NCBI GenBank assembly: GCA_045603565.1
Contig: JAZUML010000007.1
Location: 61,132 to 125,131, forward strand
Origin: Nanosyncoccus sp045603565
Lineage (GTDB): Bacteria; Patescibacteriota; Saccharimonadia; Saccharimonadales; Saccharimonadaceae
Reading direction: 5' to 3'
Length of the DNA stretch: 64,000 nt
The notes beneath the pieces were generated by a model, which was not told the origin of the DNA, searched no databases, and worked only from the letters and a program-made list of their open reading frames with translations. A program made the position numbers and the translations under genes. This document shows, piece by piece, positions 17,318 to 26,838 of the stretch (the stretch's first letter is position 1; every line of letters begins with the position of its first letter).

Positions 17318-17883
17318 TTATTTGGTATCGACCTAAGTCTCGTCTTCATAGTCTCCGTCAAATACATAATATCCTCCAAAACCCTTTCAATTTCCTCTTG
17401 ACAATAATCTCTCATTCCCCACTCTTCAATCACTCCAATCACCTCCATCATATAAATCCGGAACATCTTGTCAGATTTTTTAGGCAATACACATCTTTTT
17501 ATGATTATCTTCTTCAATTGCTCCAACATCTTTTCAAAAATCGCTGTACGATTTCTCTTCACCAAAGCCTTTATAATCTTTTTATTATTCATAATAAAAA
17601 CCAACATTTTATAAAAAATACTTTTCAACTTCACTCTACCACCAAGCATCGCACGCCTCATTACCGAATTATAGTTTTTCAGCAAATACTTCTCATAATC
17701 AGTCGTGATATTATACAGCACCTTGTGATGACGATACAGGGTCGAACGCGAAAGCCTTGTCTTTCTCGCTACCAAATTCACATCCGGCAAATTTCCCTGT
17801 TCAAAAATCGTCTCAAAAATCTCTTCTTCACTCTTTTTAAACCTTTTGTCAGACATTTGTTTTTCAGTTAGTCCACTACGCAT
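17314..17883 (-). CDS. TetR-like transcriptional regulator
   Basis: 189 residues. The helix-turn-helix region reads EEEIFETIFEQGNLPDVNLV, ARKTRLSRSTLYRHHKVLYN (residues ~20-60), like TetR/AcrR DNA-binding domains, with an all-helical C-terminal part probably for ligand binding or dimerisation. It begins 8 nt after the stop of the methyltransferase gene, so it is likely the last gene of a uvrA-methyltransferase-regulator operon. An ATG ten codons in is an alternative start. Targets and ligand are unknown. Confidence 0.7.
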   Translation of the reverse strand: MRSGLTEKQMSDKRFKKSEEEIFETIFEQGNLPDVNLVARKTRLSRSTLYRHHKVLYNITTDYEKYLLKNYNSVMRRAMLGGRVKLKSIFYKMLVFIMNNKKIIKALVKRNRTAIFEKMLEQLKKIIIKRCVLPKKSDKMFRIYMMEVIGVIEEWGMRDYCQEEIERVLEDIMYLTETMKTRLRSIPNN

Positions 17884-17891
17884 CGTTAGAT

Positions 17892-18467
17892 TTACAAACT
17901 AATAATCATCAAACTCTGATACTTTTCAATCTTTAGATTCTTTCCTTTTAGCCACTCATTTACCGCCCGACTTACTCCCGGCAAAGCAGGGTTATCATAA
18001 TCGTGCACCGCAATCACACCACCCCTAGTCATCCTCGTATCTACTAATCTCAAACTATCTCTAATCGACTCATAAAAATCTCCGTCCAAAAACGCCAAAG
18101 CTATCTTTTCTGGCAAGTCTTCGGCATCTAAATCCCTAAACCACGCCTTTTTTATCACCGGCACTCTTAGTCCCGCTCGCAAAAATCTTGCCTTCACCTC
18201 TCTTTTTGTTACCGACAATTCCCCCTTCTGAAAACTCTTACCAATTTCCGACGCATCCAAAGTCGATTTTTCTGGCAATCCTTCAAAAGAATCATAAATC
18301 CATAACTTTTTTTCGGTACCATTTATGACTTCTGCAAGGAGAAGCGACGTATCTCCCTTATAACATCCCAATTCTACAACATCGCCATCTAATCTTAGAC
18401 ACCCTCTAACTAACTCAATTATTTTGTTTGTTTCTTTCTCATTAACCTGATCGTTATTCCAAGTCAT
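17892..18467 (-). CDS. TylF/MycF-type class I SAM-dependent methyltransferase
   Basis: 191 residues. VVELGCYKGDTSLLLAEVIN (SAM-binding motif I, residues ~35-54), KLWIYDSFEGLPEKS, FLDGDFYESIRDSLRLVD and GGVIAVHDYDNPALPGVSRA are the pattern of the macrocin O-methyltransferase (TylF) family, which methylates sugar hydroxyls with help of a metal bound by Asp residues. The ATG overlaps the uvrA stop region closely (TAA-A-ATG). Near so many glycan genes it may modify a surface sugar, but its direct neighbours are uvrA and a regulator, so the substrate is uncertain. Confidence 0.8.
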   Translation of the reverse strand: MTWNNDQVNEKETNKIIELVRGCLRLDGDVVELGCYKGDTSLLLAEVINGTEKKLWIYDSFEGLPEKSTLDASEIGKSFQKGELSVTKREVKARFLRAGLRVPVIKKAWFRDLDAEDLPEKIALAFLDGDFYESIRDSLRLVDTRMTRGGVIAVHDYDNPALPGVSRAVNEWLKGKNLKIEKYQSLMIISL

Positions 18468-18468
18468 T

Positions 18469-21351
18469 TTACTTCAATATTTTTCTTAAATATTCACCCG
18501 TTGGAGTCTTAGCGCTTTTTGCTAATTCTTCCGGTGTTCCCTCGGCGCAAACCATACCACCCTTCAAACCACCTTCAGGTCCCATATCAATAATCCAATC
18601 CGCCGACTTTATGACATGCAAGTTATGCTCAATAATAATCATCGAATTACCACCATCTACTAATCTATTCAAGATCGAAAGTAATCTATTCACATCATCA
18701 GAATGTAGTCCCGTAGTTGGCTCATCTAAAATGTATAATGTTTTACCAGTTGATCGTCGCGACAATTCTGTAGCCAGCTTAATTCTCTGCGCTTCTCCAC
18801 CCGAAAAAGTCGTCGCCGGCTGCCCTAATTTAATATAACCTAAGCCAACCTCCTGAATCGTACGTAGCTTCGACGCAATCGATGGAATATTTCCAAAGAA
18901 TTCTACCGCCTCGTCAATTGTCATGTTTAAAACTTCAGATATATCCTTACCTTTATACTTCACCTCCAAAGCCTCATGATTATAGCGTTTACCATGACAC
19001 GCTGGACAAGTTACATAAACATCTGGCAAAAAATGCATTTCGATTTTATTCACACCATCACCTTGGCAGTTTTCGCAACGACCACCCTTCACGTTAAAGC
19101 TAAATCTACCCGCTTTATAGCCTCTTATTTCTGATTCTGGCTGCGCCGCAAACAATTCTCGTATCGCCGTAAACACTCCGGTATAAGTTGCCGGATTCGA
19201 ACGTGGCGTTCGCCCAATTGGACTCTGATCAATCACGATTACCTTATTAATATTTTCAATTCCATCAATCCTTTCATGTATACCAGAAACCGTCTGTGCA
19301 CGATGTAGTCGCGCCAATAACTCATTTGCTAAAATATTTTTCACTAAAGTAGACTTTCCGCTACCAGACACACCTGATACTACAGTCATCACGCCTAATG
19401 GAAAATGTACATCAATATTTTTCAAATTATTTTCCCGCGCACCCACCACGACAAGTTCTTGGCCTCTCTTAGCTTTGCGACGTTTCTTCGGTACCGGGAT
19501 CGTCATCTCACCAGACAAATATTTACCAGTAATCGAATCAGGATTTGCCATCACTTCTTCTGGTGTACCAGCCGCCACCAATCGTCCACCCGCAAGACCC
19601 GCCCCAGGTCCAATATCAATAATATAATCCGACTGTAGCATCGTATCCTCATCGTGTTCCACTACTAACACCGTATTCTTCAAATCTCGTAAATGCTTCA
19701 AAGTCGCAATCAATTTATTGTTATCACGCTGGTGCAAACCAATCGACGGCTCATCCAAAACATAAAGCACACCTTGCAAACCTGAACCAATCTGCGTCGC
19801 AAGTCGTATTCTCTGCGCTTCTCCACCACTCAAAGTATTCGCCGCTCGTCCAAGCTCCAAATAACCAAGCCCCACATCCTGCATAAATTTCACTCTTTCA
19901 CGAATCTCCTTCAAAATTGGTCCTGCAATCATATTTTCTGATTCCGAAAAACCTAAATCCTGCGACAAAACCTCAAGAGTTGCATCCACATCTAGATTAC
20001 ACATATCAACAATATTTAAATCGTGAATAGTTACCGCCAGTACCGCCGGTTTTAATCTCGCTCCATGACATTCTTGACACTCTCTTACTCGCATAAATCT
20101 CTCGATATCATGTTTAGTAAACTCTGATACTTTCGGATCATTATAGCGACGCTCCAACATCGGAATTACACCCTCATAAGTCGTCTCGTACACCGTTCCA
20201 TCTGCAAATCTACCCGACCCACTAATCTTCATTTGGTATTTTTCTTCACCAGTTCCATACATAATCAGATGTTTTGCTTCATCCGATAGCTCCCCAATTG
20301 GTGTATATATATTAAATCCATGCTTTATACCAACCTGCATTAATCTCTTCAACCACCAAGAATCTTGCCCCACTCGATTAAACGGCCTAATCCCCCCCTC
20401 CGCAATTGTTAAATTGTTATTAAATACCAGTCCAGGATCAATTTCCATTCTCGAGCCAAGCCCCGTACAAACCGGACAGGCTCCTTCTGGCGCATTAAAA
20501 CTGAATAACCTAGGCGTAAGTTCTGGAATTAATTCATCAGGATGATCCGGACAAGCATATCGCTGTGAAAAAGTAAAAACATCTGTCTTATCCGCTTCAA
20601 TCCTTGCCTCACCTACTGCCACTGAATTATCTTTTATTTTAAGCAACTGAATAATACCCTTCCCCATTTCAAGGGCCTGCTCAACCGAACCAGCAATTCT
20701 GGTTCTTAGTTCCGGATTTAGTACAAATCTGTCTACTACAATCTCTATATCATGTCGCTCATTCTTATTTAACTCCGGAAACTCATCCAAAGCATATATT
20801 ATTCCATCTACTCTCACTCTCGCAAAACCTTTCGCAGAATACTGTTCTGGTATATGAGCAAATTCGCCTTTTTTTGCCGACACAATTGGCGCAAGCAAAA
20901 TCAATTTCGAACCCAGCGGCAATTTCATCACGGCATTAACGATATCTTCCGCTGATCTGCGACTAACTTCTTTGTGGCAAATCGGACAATGCGGCACCCC
21001 CACCCTTGCAAATAAAAGCCGCAAATAATCATACACCTCCGTCACCGTAGCTACCGTAGAGCGCGGATTTCTCGAAGTAGATTTCTGATCAATCGAAATC
21101 GCCGGCGACAACCCCGTAATAGAATCCACATCCGGCTTATCCATAATCCCCAGGAACATTCTCGCATAAGAAGATAACGATTCTACATATCGCCTCTGCC
21201 CTTCTGCATAAATCGTATCAAAAGCCAGCGAAGACTTACCCGAACCCGATAAGCCAGTAATAATTACTAACTTGTCCCTCGGGATATCAACATCTAAATC
21301 ATGCAGATTATTCTGCCTCGCTCCCTTAACTCGTATATAATTATCTTCCAT
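18469..21351 (-). CDS. uvrA: Excinuclease ABC subunit A
   Basis: 960 residues, near the usual ~940. UvrA is the dimeric damage sensor of nucleotide excision repair and loads UvrB. Two ABC ATPase modules: Walker A GLSGSGKSS at residues 33-41 and GVSGSGKST in the second half; signatures LSGGEAQRIRLA and FSGGEAQRIKLA; zinc modules with CPICHKE, CPVCTGLG and CENCQGDG...CPACHGKRYN. Promoter TATAAT lies 11 nt before the ATG. It is divergent from gtrA with 55 bp between, holding a 16-bp dyad that could be an operator. Confidence 0.98.
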   Translation of the reverse strand: MEDNYIRVKGARQNNLHDLDVDIPRDKLVIITGLSGSGKSSLAFDTIYAEGQRRYVESLSSYARMFLGIMDKPDVDSITGLSPAISIDQKSTSRNPRSTVATVTEVYDYLRLLFARVGVPHCPICHKEVSRRSAEDIVNAVMKLPLGSKLILLAPIVSAKKGEFAHIPEQYSAKGFARVRVDGIIYALDEFPELNKNERHDIEIVVDRFVLNPELRTRIAGSVEQALEMGKGIIQLLKIKDNSVAVGEARIEADKTDVFTFSQRYACPDHPDELIPELTPRLFSFNAPEGACPVCTGLGSRMEIDPGLVFNNNLTIAEGGIRPFNRVGQDSWWLKRLMQVGIKHGFNIYTPIGELSDEAKHLIMYGTGEEKYQMKISGSGRFADGTVYETTYEGVIPMLERRYNDPKVSEFTKHDIERFMRVRECQECHGARLKPAVLAVTIHDLNIVDMCNLDVDATLEVLSQDLGFSESENMIAGPILKEIRERVKFMQDVGLGYLELGRAANTLSGGEAQRIRLATQIGSGLQGVLYVLDEPSIGLHQRDNNKLIATLKHLRDLKNTVLVVEHDEDTMLQSDYIIDIGPGAGLAGGRLVAAGTPEEVMANPDSITGKYLSGEMTIPVPKKRRKAKRGQELVVVGARENNLKNIDVHFPLGVMTVVSGVSGSGKSTLVKNILANELLARLHRAQTVSGIHERIDGIENINKVIVIDQSPIGRTPRSNPATYTGVFTAIRELFAAQPESEIRGYKAGRFSFNVKGGRCENCQGDGVNKIEMHFLPDVYVTCPACHGKRYNHEALEVKYKGKDISEVLNMTIDEAVEFFGNIPSIASKLRTIQEVGLGYIKLGQPATTFSGGEAQRIKLATELSRRSTGKTLYILDEPTTGLHSDDVNRLLSILNRLVDGGNSMIIIEHNLHVIKSADWIIDMGPEGGLKGGMVCAEGTPEELAKSAKTPTGEYLRKILK

Positions 21352-21371
21352 AAACGGCGTATATTATACAC

Positions 21372-21387
21372 CAAAAACCCGTTTTTG
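21372..21387. promoter_or_regulatory. 16-bp dyad between uvrA and gtrA, candidate operator
   Basis: CAAAAAC-CC-GTTTTTG is a perfect inverted repeat of two 7-bp arms. It lies just upstream of the uvrA TATAAT box (minus) and the gtrA TATAAT box (plus). It is not a textbook LexA box, and it is AT-rich enough to arise by chance. Confidence 0.3.
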
Positions 21388-21406
21388 TCTATGGTATAAT
21401 TATTAT

Positions 21407-21874
21407 ATGAAAAAAGAAACCAAAAAGCGCGTTGGTAAATTTACTATCATCGGTATTTTTTTGACCGTTTTTAATTTTTTAATCTATACTTTTCTCGCTC
21501 GCGTCATCTTTAACGGTAACGATTTACTCTGGCTAATCAGTATCATATCTTACGCTCTCGCCACTGTTCTCGCATATATACTTCACTCAAAAATAACCTG
21601 GAAAGAGCAACCCGTCACTAAACACGGTATTTTGATGTTTTTTGTTTGGAATGGAATCACCGCTATTGCTATTAGTCCATTTTTTACCTGGTTATTTAGT
21701 CTTATCAAGCCTCTATACGAATTATTGTTCAATTTTTCTAACTTCTTACATCTTCCCTTTGATTACAATTTTGTCGAGTCAACCACAATTTTCTGCCTGG
21801 TTGGAGCAATTACTATGATTCTAAATTACCTCTTTTATGATAGGCTCGTTTTTGGAAAGGAAAAGCATGAATAA
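21407..21874 (+). CDS. GtrA family membrane protein (polyprenyl-sugar flippase-like)
   Basis: 155 residues with four hydrophobic segments (for example FTIIGIFLTVFNFLIYTFLA, WLISIISYALATVLAYILHS). GtrA/DPMS-like proteins flip polyprenyl-phosphate sugars across the membrane for glycan or teichoic acid decoration. HSKITWKEQP and the final FLVGAITMILNYLFYDRLVF-like part are typical. TATAAT at 21395-21400 is six bases before the ATG, suggesting leaderless mRNA. It overlaps the next glycosyltransferase gene by 8 bp. Confidence 0.85.
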   Translation: MKKETKKRVGKFTIIGIFLTVFNFLIYTFLARVIFNGNDLLWLISIISYALATVLAYILHSKITWKEQPVTKHGILMFFVWNGITAIAISPFFTWLFSLIKPLYELLFNFSNFLHLPFDYNFVESTTIFCLVGAITMILNYLFYDRLVFGKEKHE

Positions 21875-22817
21875 ACCAAAAATATCTATTATAGTTCCAG
21901 TTTTTAATACAGAAAAATATCTCAAGCTCTGCCTAAATTCTATTTTGAACCAATCCTACCAAAACTTAGAAATAATCTGCATAAATGACGGCTCCACCGA
22001 CAACTCAGCCGAAATCCTCAAAACCTACTCAAACAAAGACCAAAGAATCAAAGTTTTCACCCAAGAAAACTCTGGTTTATCCGCAGCTAGAAACCTAGGC
22101 CTCGCTAAGTCAACCGGCGATTATGTTACTTTTGTCGACTCCGACGACGAAATCGAATCAGAAATGATAAATACTATGATTAATAATCTCCAAAACACCA
22201 ATTCAGATCTTGCAGTCTGTTCATTTAAAGAAACCTTCCCAAACAACAAGACAAAACACTTTAACAATAATCATCCTCAACAAAGAGTATTATCCACCAA
22301 AGAAGCTTTACGAGCGATGCTAAGAGAAGAAGGCTTCATGGTTTCAGCTACAATGAAGCTATTTCCAAAGTCATATTTCAAAAACATCATATTTCCAGTT
22401 GGAAAACTTCATGAAGATGTTGCCGTCACATACAAATTAATCATGCAAGCCAAACAAGTGCTATTTACACCTCAAGAATTCTATATTTACAAACATCACT
22501 CAAATTCAATAATCAGTAGTTTTAATGATCAAAAATTTGACCTCATAATATTTACCGACCAAATGTGTGACGAAATCAATCAGAAATATCCTGAACTAAA
22601 AAACACTACCAACGAACGTCGTATACGTGCTAGATTTTCCATTCTCCGTCAAATTCCACTAAATCATCCACACGTCAAAGAAATTATAAATTACCTCAAT
22701 AATCATCAATCCTACATCACCGACAACCCCGAATCTACTAAAATCGACAAAATCGCCCTAAAACTAGCCTGTTTTAATCCCAAACTATTCCAATTAGCTT
22801 ACAAACTATTCAAATAG
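21867..22817 (+). CDS. Glycosyltransferase family 2
   Basis: 316 residues; start at 21867 follows GGAAAGGAAAAGC and overlaps the gtrA stop. The GT-A fold is clear: ISIIVPVFNTEKYLKLCLNS at the start, IICINDGSTDNSAEIL, NSGLSAARNLGL and the DSDDE metal-binding motif near residue 90. Such enzymes add a sugar from a nucleotide donor to a lipid-linked acceptor at the cytoplasmic membrane face. Donor and acceptor cannot be told. It converges with galE with a 19-bp overlap. Confidence 0.9.
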   Translation: MNKPKISIIVPVFNTEKYLKLCLNSILNQSYQNLEIICINDGSTDNSAEILKTYSNKDQRIKVFTQENSGLSAARNLGLAKSTGDYVTFVDSDDEIESEMINTMINNLQNTNSDLAVCSFKETFPNNKTKHFNNNHPQQRVLSTKEALRAMLREEGFMVSATMKLFPKSYFKNIIFPVGKLHEDVAVTYKLIMQAKQVLFTPQEFYIYKHHSNSIISSFNDQKFDLIIFTDQMCDEINQKYPELKNTTNERRIRARFSILRQIPLNHPHVKEIINYLNNHQSYITDNPESTKIDKIALKLACFNPKLFQLAYKLFK

Positions 22818-23797
22818 CTCATCGTGTCACGCATTGCATCTTCTATAGTTAACTCTGCTTTCCAACTCAATTCTTTTTCTGCCTTTTTAGGATCAGCATA
22901 TATTTCCGCCAAATCACCCGCTCGCCTATCCACTACTTTATAAGGCAACTTCTTTCCGCTCGCTTCCTCAAATGCCTTAATCATCTCAAAAACCGAAGTC
23001 CCCTTTCCGGTACCAAGATTATAAATCAACACACCCGGCTTCATCTTATCAATCACCGCTACATGACCTTTCGCCAAATCCACTACATGGATATAATCTC
23101 TTACTCCGCTTCCATCTTTTGTCGGGTAATCATCCCCATACACACTAAGCTCTTTAATTTCACCCCTCGATACCTTCATAATAATCGGCATTAAATTATT
23201 CGGGATATCATTTGGGTCCTCCCCAATTAATCCCGAAGGATGATTGCCGACCGGATTAAAGTATCGGAGTAATACCGCTTCAAAATTATCATCCGATTCA
23301 GCTACGTCTTTTAAAATCTCTTCAATAACATGTTTCGTCTCGCCATAAGGATTAGTTATTCCCATTCCAGTTGGCATTGTTTCATCCAACTTCGGTGTCG
23401 GCTGCTCGCCATAGACTGTCGCCGAAGAAGAAAAGATAATTTTATTTACCCCATGCTTCTTCATACACTTTAACAAATTTATCGTCCCACCCACATTGTT
23501 CTCATAATACTTCAGTGGTTTTTCTACTGACTCCCCCACCGCTTTTAATCCCGCAAAATGAATCACCAAATCGTACTTATTCTTAGTAAATACTTCCTCG
23601 AGCGCTTCTTCGTCACAAATATCCACCTGATAAAAATCTGGTCGCTTACCCGCGATTTCTTCGATTTTATCTAATACCGTAATCTTAGAATTAAAAAGGT
23701 TATCAACTATATCCACCTCATAACCTTTTTTATAAAGTTCGATAATTGTATGTGAACCGATATAGCCGGTTCCTCCCGTAACTAAAATTCTTTCCAT
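22799..23797 (-). CDS. galE: UDP-glucose 4-epimerase
   Basis: 332 residues, the usual size. It interconverts UDP-glucose and UDP-galactose (or the GlcNAc/GalNAc pair). NAD-binding VTGGTGYIGSHT at residues 6-17; HFAGLKAVGES; the Ser/Tyr/Lys catalytic set in FSSSATVYGE and NPYGETK; RYFNPVGNHPSG; and VRDYIHVVDLAKGH. TATAAT sits six bases before the ATG on the minus strand. Its product would feed the UDP-galactopyranose mutase at 33.5-34.7 kb. Confidence 0.96.
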   Translation of the reverse strand: MERILVTGGTGYIGSHTIIELYKKGYEVDIVDNLFNSKITVLDKIEEIAGKRPDFYQVDICDEEALEEVFTKNKYDLVIHFAGLKAVGESVEKPLKYYENNVGGTINLLKCMKKHGVNKIIFSSSATVYGEQPTPKLDETMPTGMGITNPYGETKHVIEEILKDVAESDDNFEAVLLRYFNPVGNHPSGLIGEDPNDIPNNLMPIIMKVSRGEIKELSVYGDDYPTKDGSGVRDYIHVVDLAKGHVAVIDKMKPGVLIYNLGTGKGTSVFEMIKAFEEASGKKLPYKVVDRRAGDLAEIYADPKKAEKELSWKAELTIEDAMRDTMSYLNSL

Positions 23798-23857
23798 ATG
23801 ACAATTATAACATTCTATGATAAAATAATCATAGATAACTGTGAGGTAACAAATAAT

Positions 23858-25753
23858 ATGTTTTTCGTCGACTTTCTCGGCTGGATTATGAAACTGTGCT
23901 ACGATTTGGTTGGCGATTTTGGTATTGCAATTATTCTTTTCACAATCATTAGCCGTATCATTCTTTTACCAGTCTCAATCTGGGTACAAAAAAACTCCAT
24001 CAAAATGGTCAAAATGCAACCCGAAGTAAATCGTCTTAAGATTAAATATTTTGGCGACAAAGAGTCTATCGCCGAAGAAGAGCCCAAAATCTACAAAAAA
24101 TACAAATACAATCCTTTCGCTTCTCTAGTTCCTCTAATCATCCAAATTCTTCTCCTTTTCGCCGTCATCGAAATCGTCAAAAACCCCTCCCTTTATATTG
24201 GTACCGAAAACATCGACTTCAGCTTCTTTGGTTTTGATTTACGTTGGGTTGCCATAGAAAACGGCGGACTCGCTATTCTAGCTCCTGTCATCGCTGGTCT
24301 TTCCGCTCTTGCCTTCTGTATCGGCCAAAACATCATGAATGTGCTTCAAGCCGAACAATCCAAAGCTAGTCAATGGGGCATGCTAATCTTCTCTGTAGGT
24401 CTTTCTGTCTATCTAGGTATTTTTGTCACTGCCGGCGTCGCTCTTTATTGGACCGCAGGTAATCTCCTCGCCATCCTCCAACAATGGCTTCTCAACATCT
24501 TCATTAATCCCAAAAAATTCGTCAACTACAAAGAACTTGAAGCTTCACGCGCCGAGCTCAAAGAACTGCAAGACCTCAACAAAACCCAAAAGCGCACCAA
24601 AGAGCAAATCAAAAAAGAAAAAGCTGACTACAAACGCTTTTTCTCTATCGTCAACAAAAAACTCGTCTTCTATTCCGAAAGCAACGGTTTTTACAAATAT
24701 TACAAAGGCATCATAGAATATATTCTCAAAAACACTAATATCACCATTCACTACATTACTAGTGACTATAATGACCAAATCTTCGAACTAGCTAAAAAAG
24801 AAAAACACATCAAAGCATATTATATCGAAGAAAAGAAGCTCATTACCCTTATGATGAAAATGGATGCCGATGTCGTCGTAATGACGATGCCGGATATCGA
24901 AAATTATCACATCAAAAGAAGCTATATTCGAAAAGATATCGAATATGTCTATATCCCGCACGGCGTCGGCAGCAACACTCTCACCATGCGAAAAGGCTCT
25001 ACCGATCATTACGATTCAATCCTCGCCACCGATAAATACCAAATGGAAGAATATATAAAAAATGATGAAGTTTACCATCTTAAACGCAAATTAATCGAAT
25101 GTGGCTACCCACTTCTTGATGAAATGATTGCAGAATACAAGAAAAACCAGAAAAAAATCAATAAACGTAAAACCATTATGATTGCTCCATCTTGGCAAAA
25201 AGACAACATCATTGATTTATGCTTAAATAATATTTTAGCCTCCCTCAAGGGCAAAGATTACGACATTATTGTCCGCCCTCACCCTCAGCACGTTCGCCAC
25301 ATGAAAGATACTTTCGAGAAAATGAAAGAAGAATATGCCAACACCAACATCACTATTCAAACCGACTTTACTTCCACCGATTCAATTTATAATTCCGATA
25401 TCCTCATTACCGACTGGTCCGGAATTGCCCAAGAGTTCTGCTATACCACCGAAAAACCAATTATCTATATTGATACCCCAATGAAAATTATGAATCCAGA
25501 ATACAAAAAAATTAGCCCTAATCCATTCAATATTTGGTCGCGAGAAGTTACTGGTGAAGTAGTTAAAGTCAAAGACGTCAAAAATATCGACAAAGTCATT
25601 GAAAAAATCCTCAAGAACTATAAAAAATACCAAAAGAAGATCGTTGACCTACGAGACGGCTCAGTTTATAATTTAGGCACTTCAGCATCTGTTGGTGCAG
25701 AATACATCATTAATTGCGTTCAAGAAAAAATTAAAGAAAGGAAGAAAAAATGA
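23858..25753 (+). CDS. YidC/Oxa1-like insertase domain fused to CDP-glycerol glycerophosphotransferase (TagF-like) domain
   Basis: 631 residues from the ATG at 23858, which has GTGAGGT upstream; an in-frame ATG at 23798 falls in the promoter. Residues ~1-215 are a YidC/Oxa1 domain: ILFTIISRIILLPVSIWVQ, MVKMQPEVNRLKIKYF, FASLVPLIIQILLLFAVIEI, GVALYWTAGNLLAILQQWLL. A charged linker (~225-270) leads to a TagF-type polymerase domain: VVVMTMPDIENYHIKRSYI, YIPHGVGS, APSWQKDNI, IIVRPHPQH, SDILITDWSGIAQEF. TagF enzymes polymerise glycerol-phosphate from CDP-glycerol. A separate housekeeping yidC lies at 48.8 kb. The membrane domain may serve as anchor or lipid/polymer contact. Confidence 0.88.
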   Translation: MFFVDFLGWIMKLCYDLVGDFGIAIILFTIISRIILLPVSIWVQKNSIKMVKMQPEVNRLKIKYFGDKESIAEEEPKIYKKYKYNPFASLVPLIIQILLLFAVIEIVKNPSLYIGTENIDFSFFGFDLRWVAIENGGLAILAPVIAGLSALAFCIGQNIMNVLQAEQSKASQWGMLIFSVGLSVYLGIFVTAGVALYWTAGNLLAILQQWLLNIFINPKKFVNYKELEASRAELKELQDLNKTQKRTKEQIKKEKADYKRFFSIVNKKLVFYSESNGFYKYYKGIIEYILKNTNITIHYITSDYNDQIFELAKKEKHIKAYYIEEKKLITLMMKMDADVVVMTMPDIENYHIKRSYIRKDIEYVYIPHGVGSNTLTMRKGSTDHYDSILATDKYQMEEYIKNDEVYHLKRKLIECGYPLLDEMIAEYKKNQKKINKRKTIMIAPSWQKDNIIDLCLNNILASLKGKDYDIIVRPHPQHVRHMKDTFEKMKEEYANTNITIQTDFTSTDSIYNSDILITDWSGIAQEFCYTTEKPIIYIDTPMKIMNPEYKKISPNPFNIWSREVTGEVVKVKDVKNIDKVIEKILKNYKKYQKKIVDLRDGSVYNLGTSASVGAEYIINCVQEKIKERKKK

Positions 25754-25974
25754 ACGAACTCATCAACTTTGGCTACATCGATCCATCAGTAGTCACTTAT
25801 GCCATTCAAGCTGGCGCAGGTATCGTCATCGCGGTTGGCGCTTTTGTTGGTCTTTATCTCAAGAAAGCCAAGAAAAAAGTTGGCAAAAAACTAGGCATTG
25901 ACGAAAATCGCAACAAAGAAGTCGAATCAGACGAAATTGAAGTCAAAAAGAAAGACACCAAAAAGAAGAAATAA
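25750..25974 (+). CDS. Small membrane protein with Lys-rich tail
   Basis: 74 residues, start overlapping the stop of the fusion gene (ATGA) with AAGAAAGGAAG as binding site. One hydrophobic segment (about residues 17-38, AIQAGAGIVIAVGAFVGLYL) and a charged tail ending KKKDTKKKK. Tight coupling suggests a partner of the YidC-TagF fusion. I recognise no named family. Confidence 0.75.
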   Translation: MNELINFGYIDPSVVTYAIQAGAGIVIAVGAFVGLYLKKAKKKVGKKLGIDENRNKEVESDEIEVKKKDTKKKK

Positions 25975-26025
25975 ACTCTATTCGTGTCGAGACATTTTCA
26001 CCATAATATGGTAAAATAAAAGGGT

Positions 26026-26838
26026 ATGAATATTCCTCGAATTCTCAACAAAAAGAATCGCGTTCTCTTGGCAGAGCTTACTAAAACCGATTTCAAGTTA
26101 AGATACCAAGGTTCAGTCCTAGGCTACCTCTGGGCACTACTTCGACCCCTTATGATGTTCGCAATTCTCTATGTAGTCTTTGGCCAACTTTTAAGATTTG
26201 GTGCCGACACTCCTCATTTCCCAGTCTATCTCTTAGCCGGCGTCACAATGTGGACTTTCTTCACTGAATGCACCAACCAAGGCATCCAGGCTATGGTTCT
26301 CCGTGGTGATCTTATTCGTAAAATCTCTTTCCCTAAATACATTGTTGTTATTTCCGCCACCCTAACAGCAGTAATCAATATGTTAATCAACTTAGTAGTC
26401 GTCGCGATTTTCGCCCTGATTAACGGGGTTGAGCCTAGTTTATTATGGTTGCTTGTTCCCCTATCGGTAATTGAACTTTACATCCTTGCACTAGGTATCT
26501 CATTCCTGCTCGGCGCCTTCAATGTTAAATATCGCGACGCTACTTCGATTTGGGATGTCTGTATCCAGGCTCTATTCTATGCTGCTCCAATCATTTATCC
26601 AATTTCTATGGTAGCCTCAACCAGCGCTACTGCTGCAAAGATTTTACTACTTAACCCTATCGCTCAAGCCATTCAAGACATACGATACAACCTAATTACC
26701 ACAGAAACCACCACTACCTGGAATTTTATCAACAATTTTTGGCTACAACTTATTCCGATTGTTATCATCATTGTGATATTTATCTGGGGAGTACTCTACT
26801 TTAGGAAAAAATCTAAAACCTTTGCGGAGGATGTCTAA
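26026..26838 (+). CDS. ABC-2 type polysaccharide/teichoic acid export permease (TagG/Wzm-like)
   Basis: 270 residues with six hydrophobic segments, the standard for ABC-2 exporters of teichoic acid or O-antigen. TDFKLRYQGSVLGYLWALLR near the start and YAAPIIYPISM in the C-terminal half are family hallmarks. It pairs with the following ATPase gene (1-bp overlap) to carry lipid-linked polymer across the membrane. A TAAAAT box is 8 nt before the ATG. Confidence 0.93.
   Translation: MNIPRILNKKNRVLLAELTKTDFKLRYQGSVLGYLWALLRPLMMFAILYVVFGQLLRFGADTPHFPVYLLAGVTMWTFFTECTNQGIQAMVLRGDLIRKISFPKYIVVISATLTAVINMLINLVVVAIFALINGVEPSLLWLLVPLSVIELYILALGISFLLGAFNVKYRDATSIWDVCIQALFYAAPIIYPISMVASTSATAAKILLLNPIAQAIQDIRYNLITTETTTTWNFINNFWLQLIPIVIIIVIFIWGVLYFRKKSKTFAEDV

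Noticed and set aside
17311..17871. 186-residue plus-strand frame over the TetR-like gene
   Set aside because: His/Leu/Phe-rich shadow of the minus-strand regulator, which has a recognisable helix-turn-helix.
23798..23857. Longer start of the YidC-TagF fusion (20 extra residues)
   Set aside because: The extra stretch overlaps the divergent promoter region with galE and lacks a binding site, whereas the ATG at 23858 has one and begins a normal YidC membrane segment.
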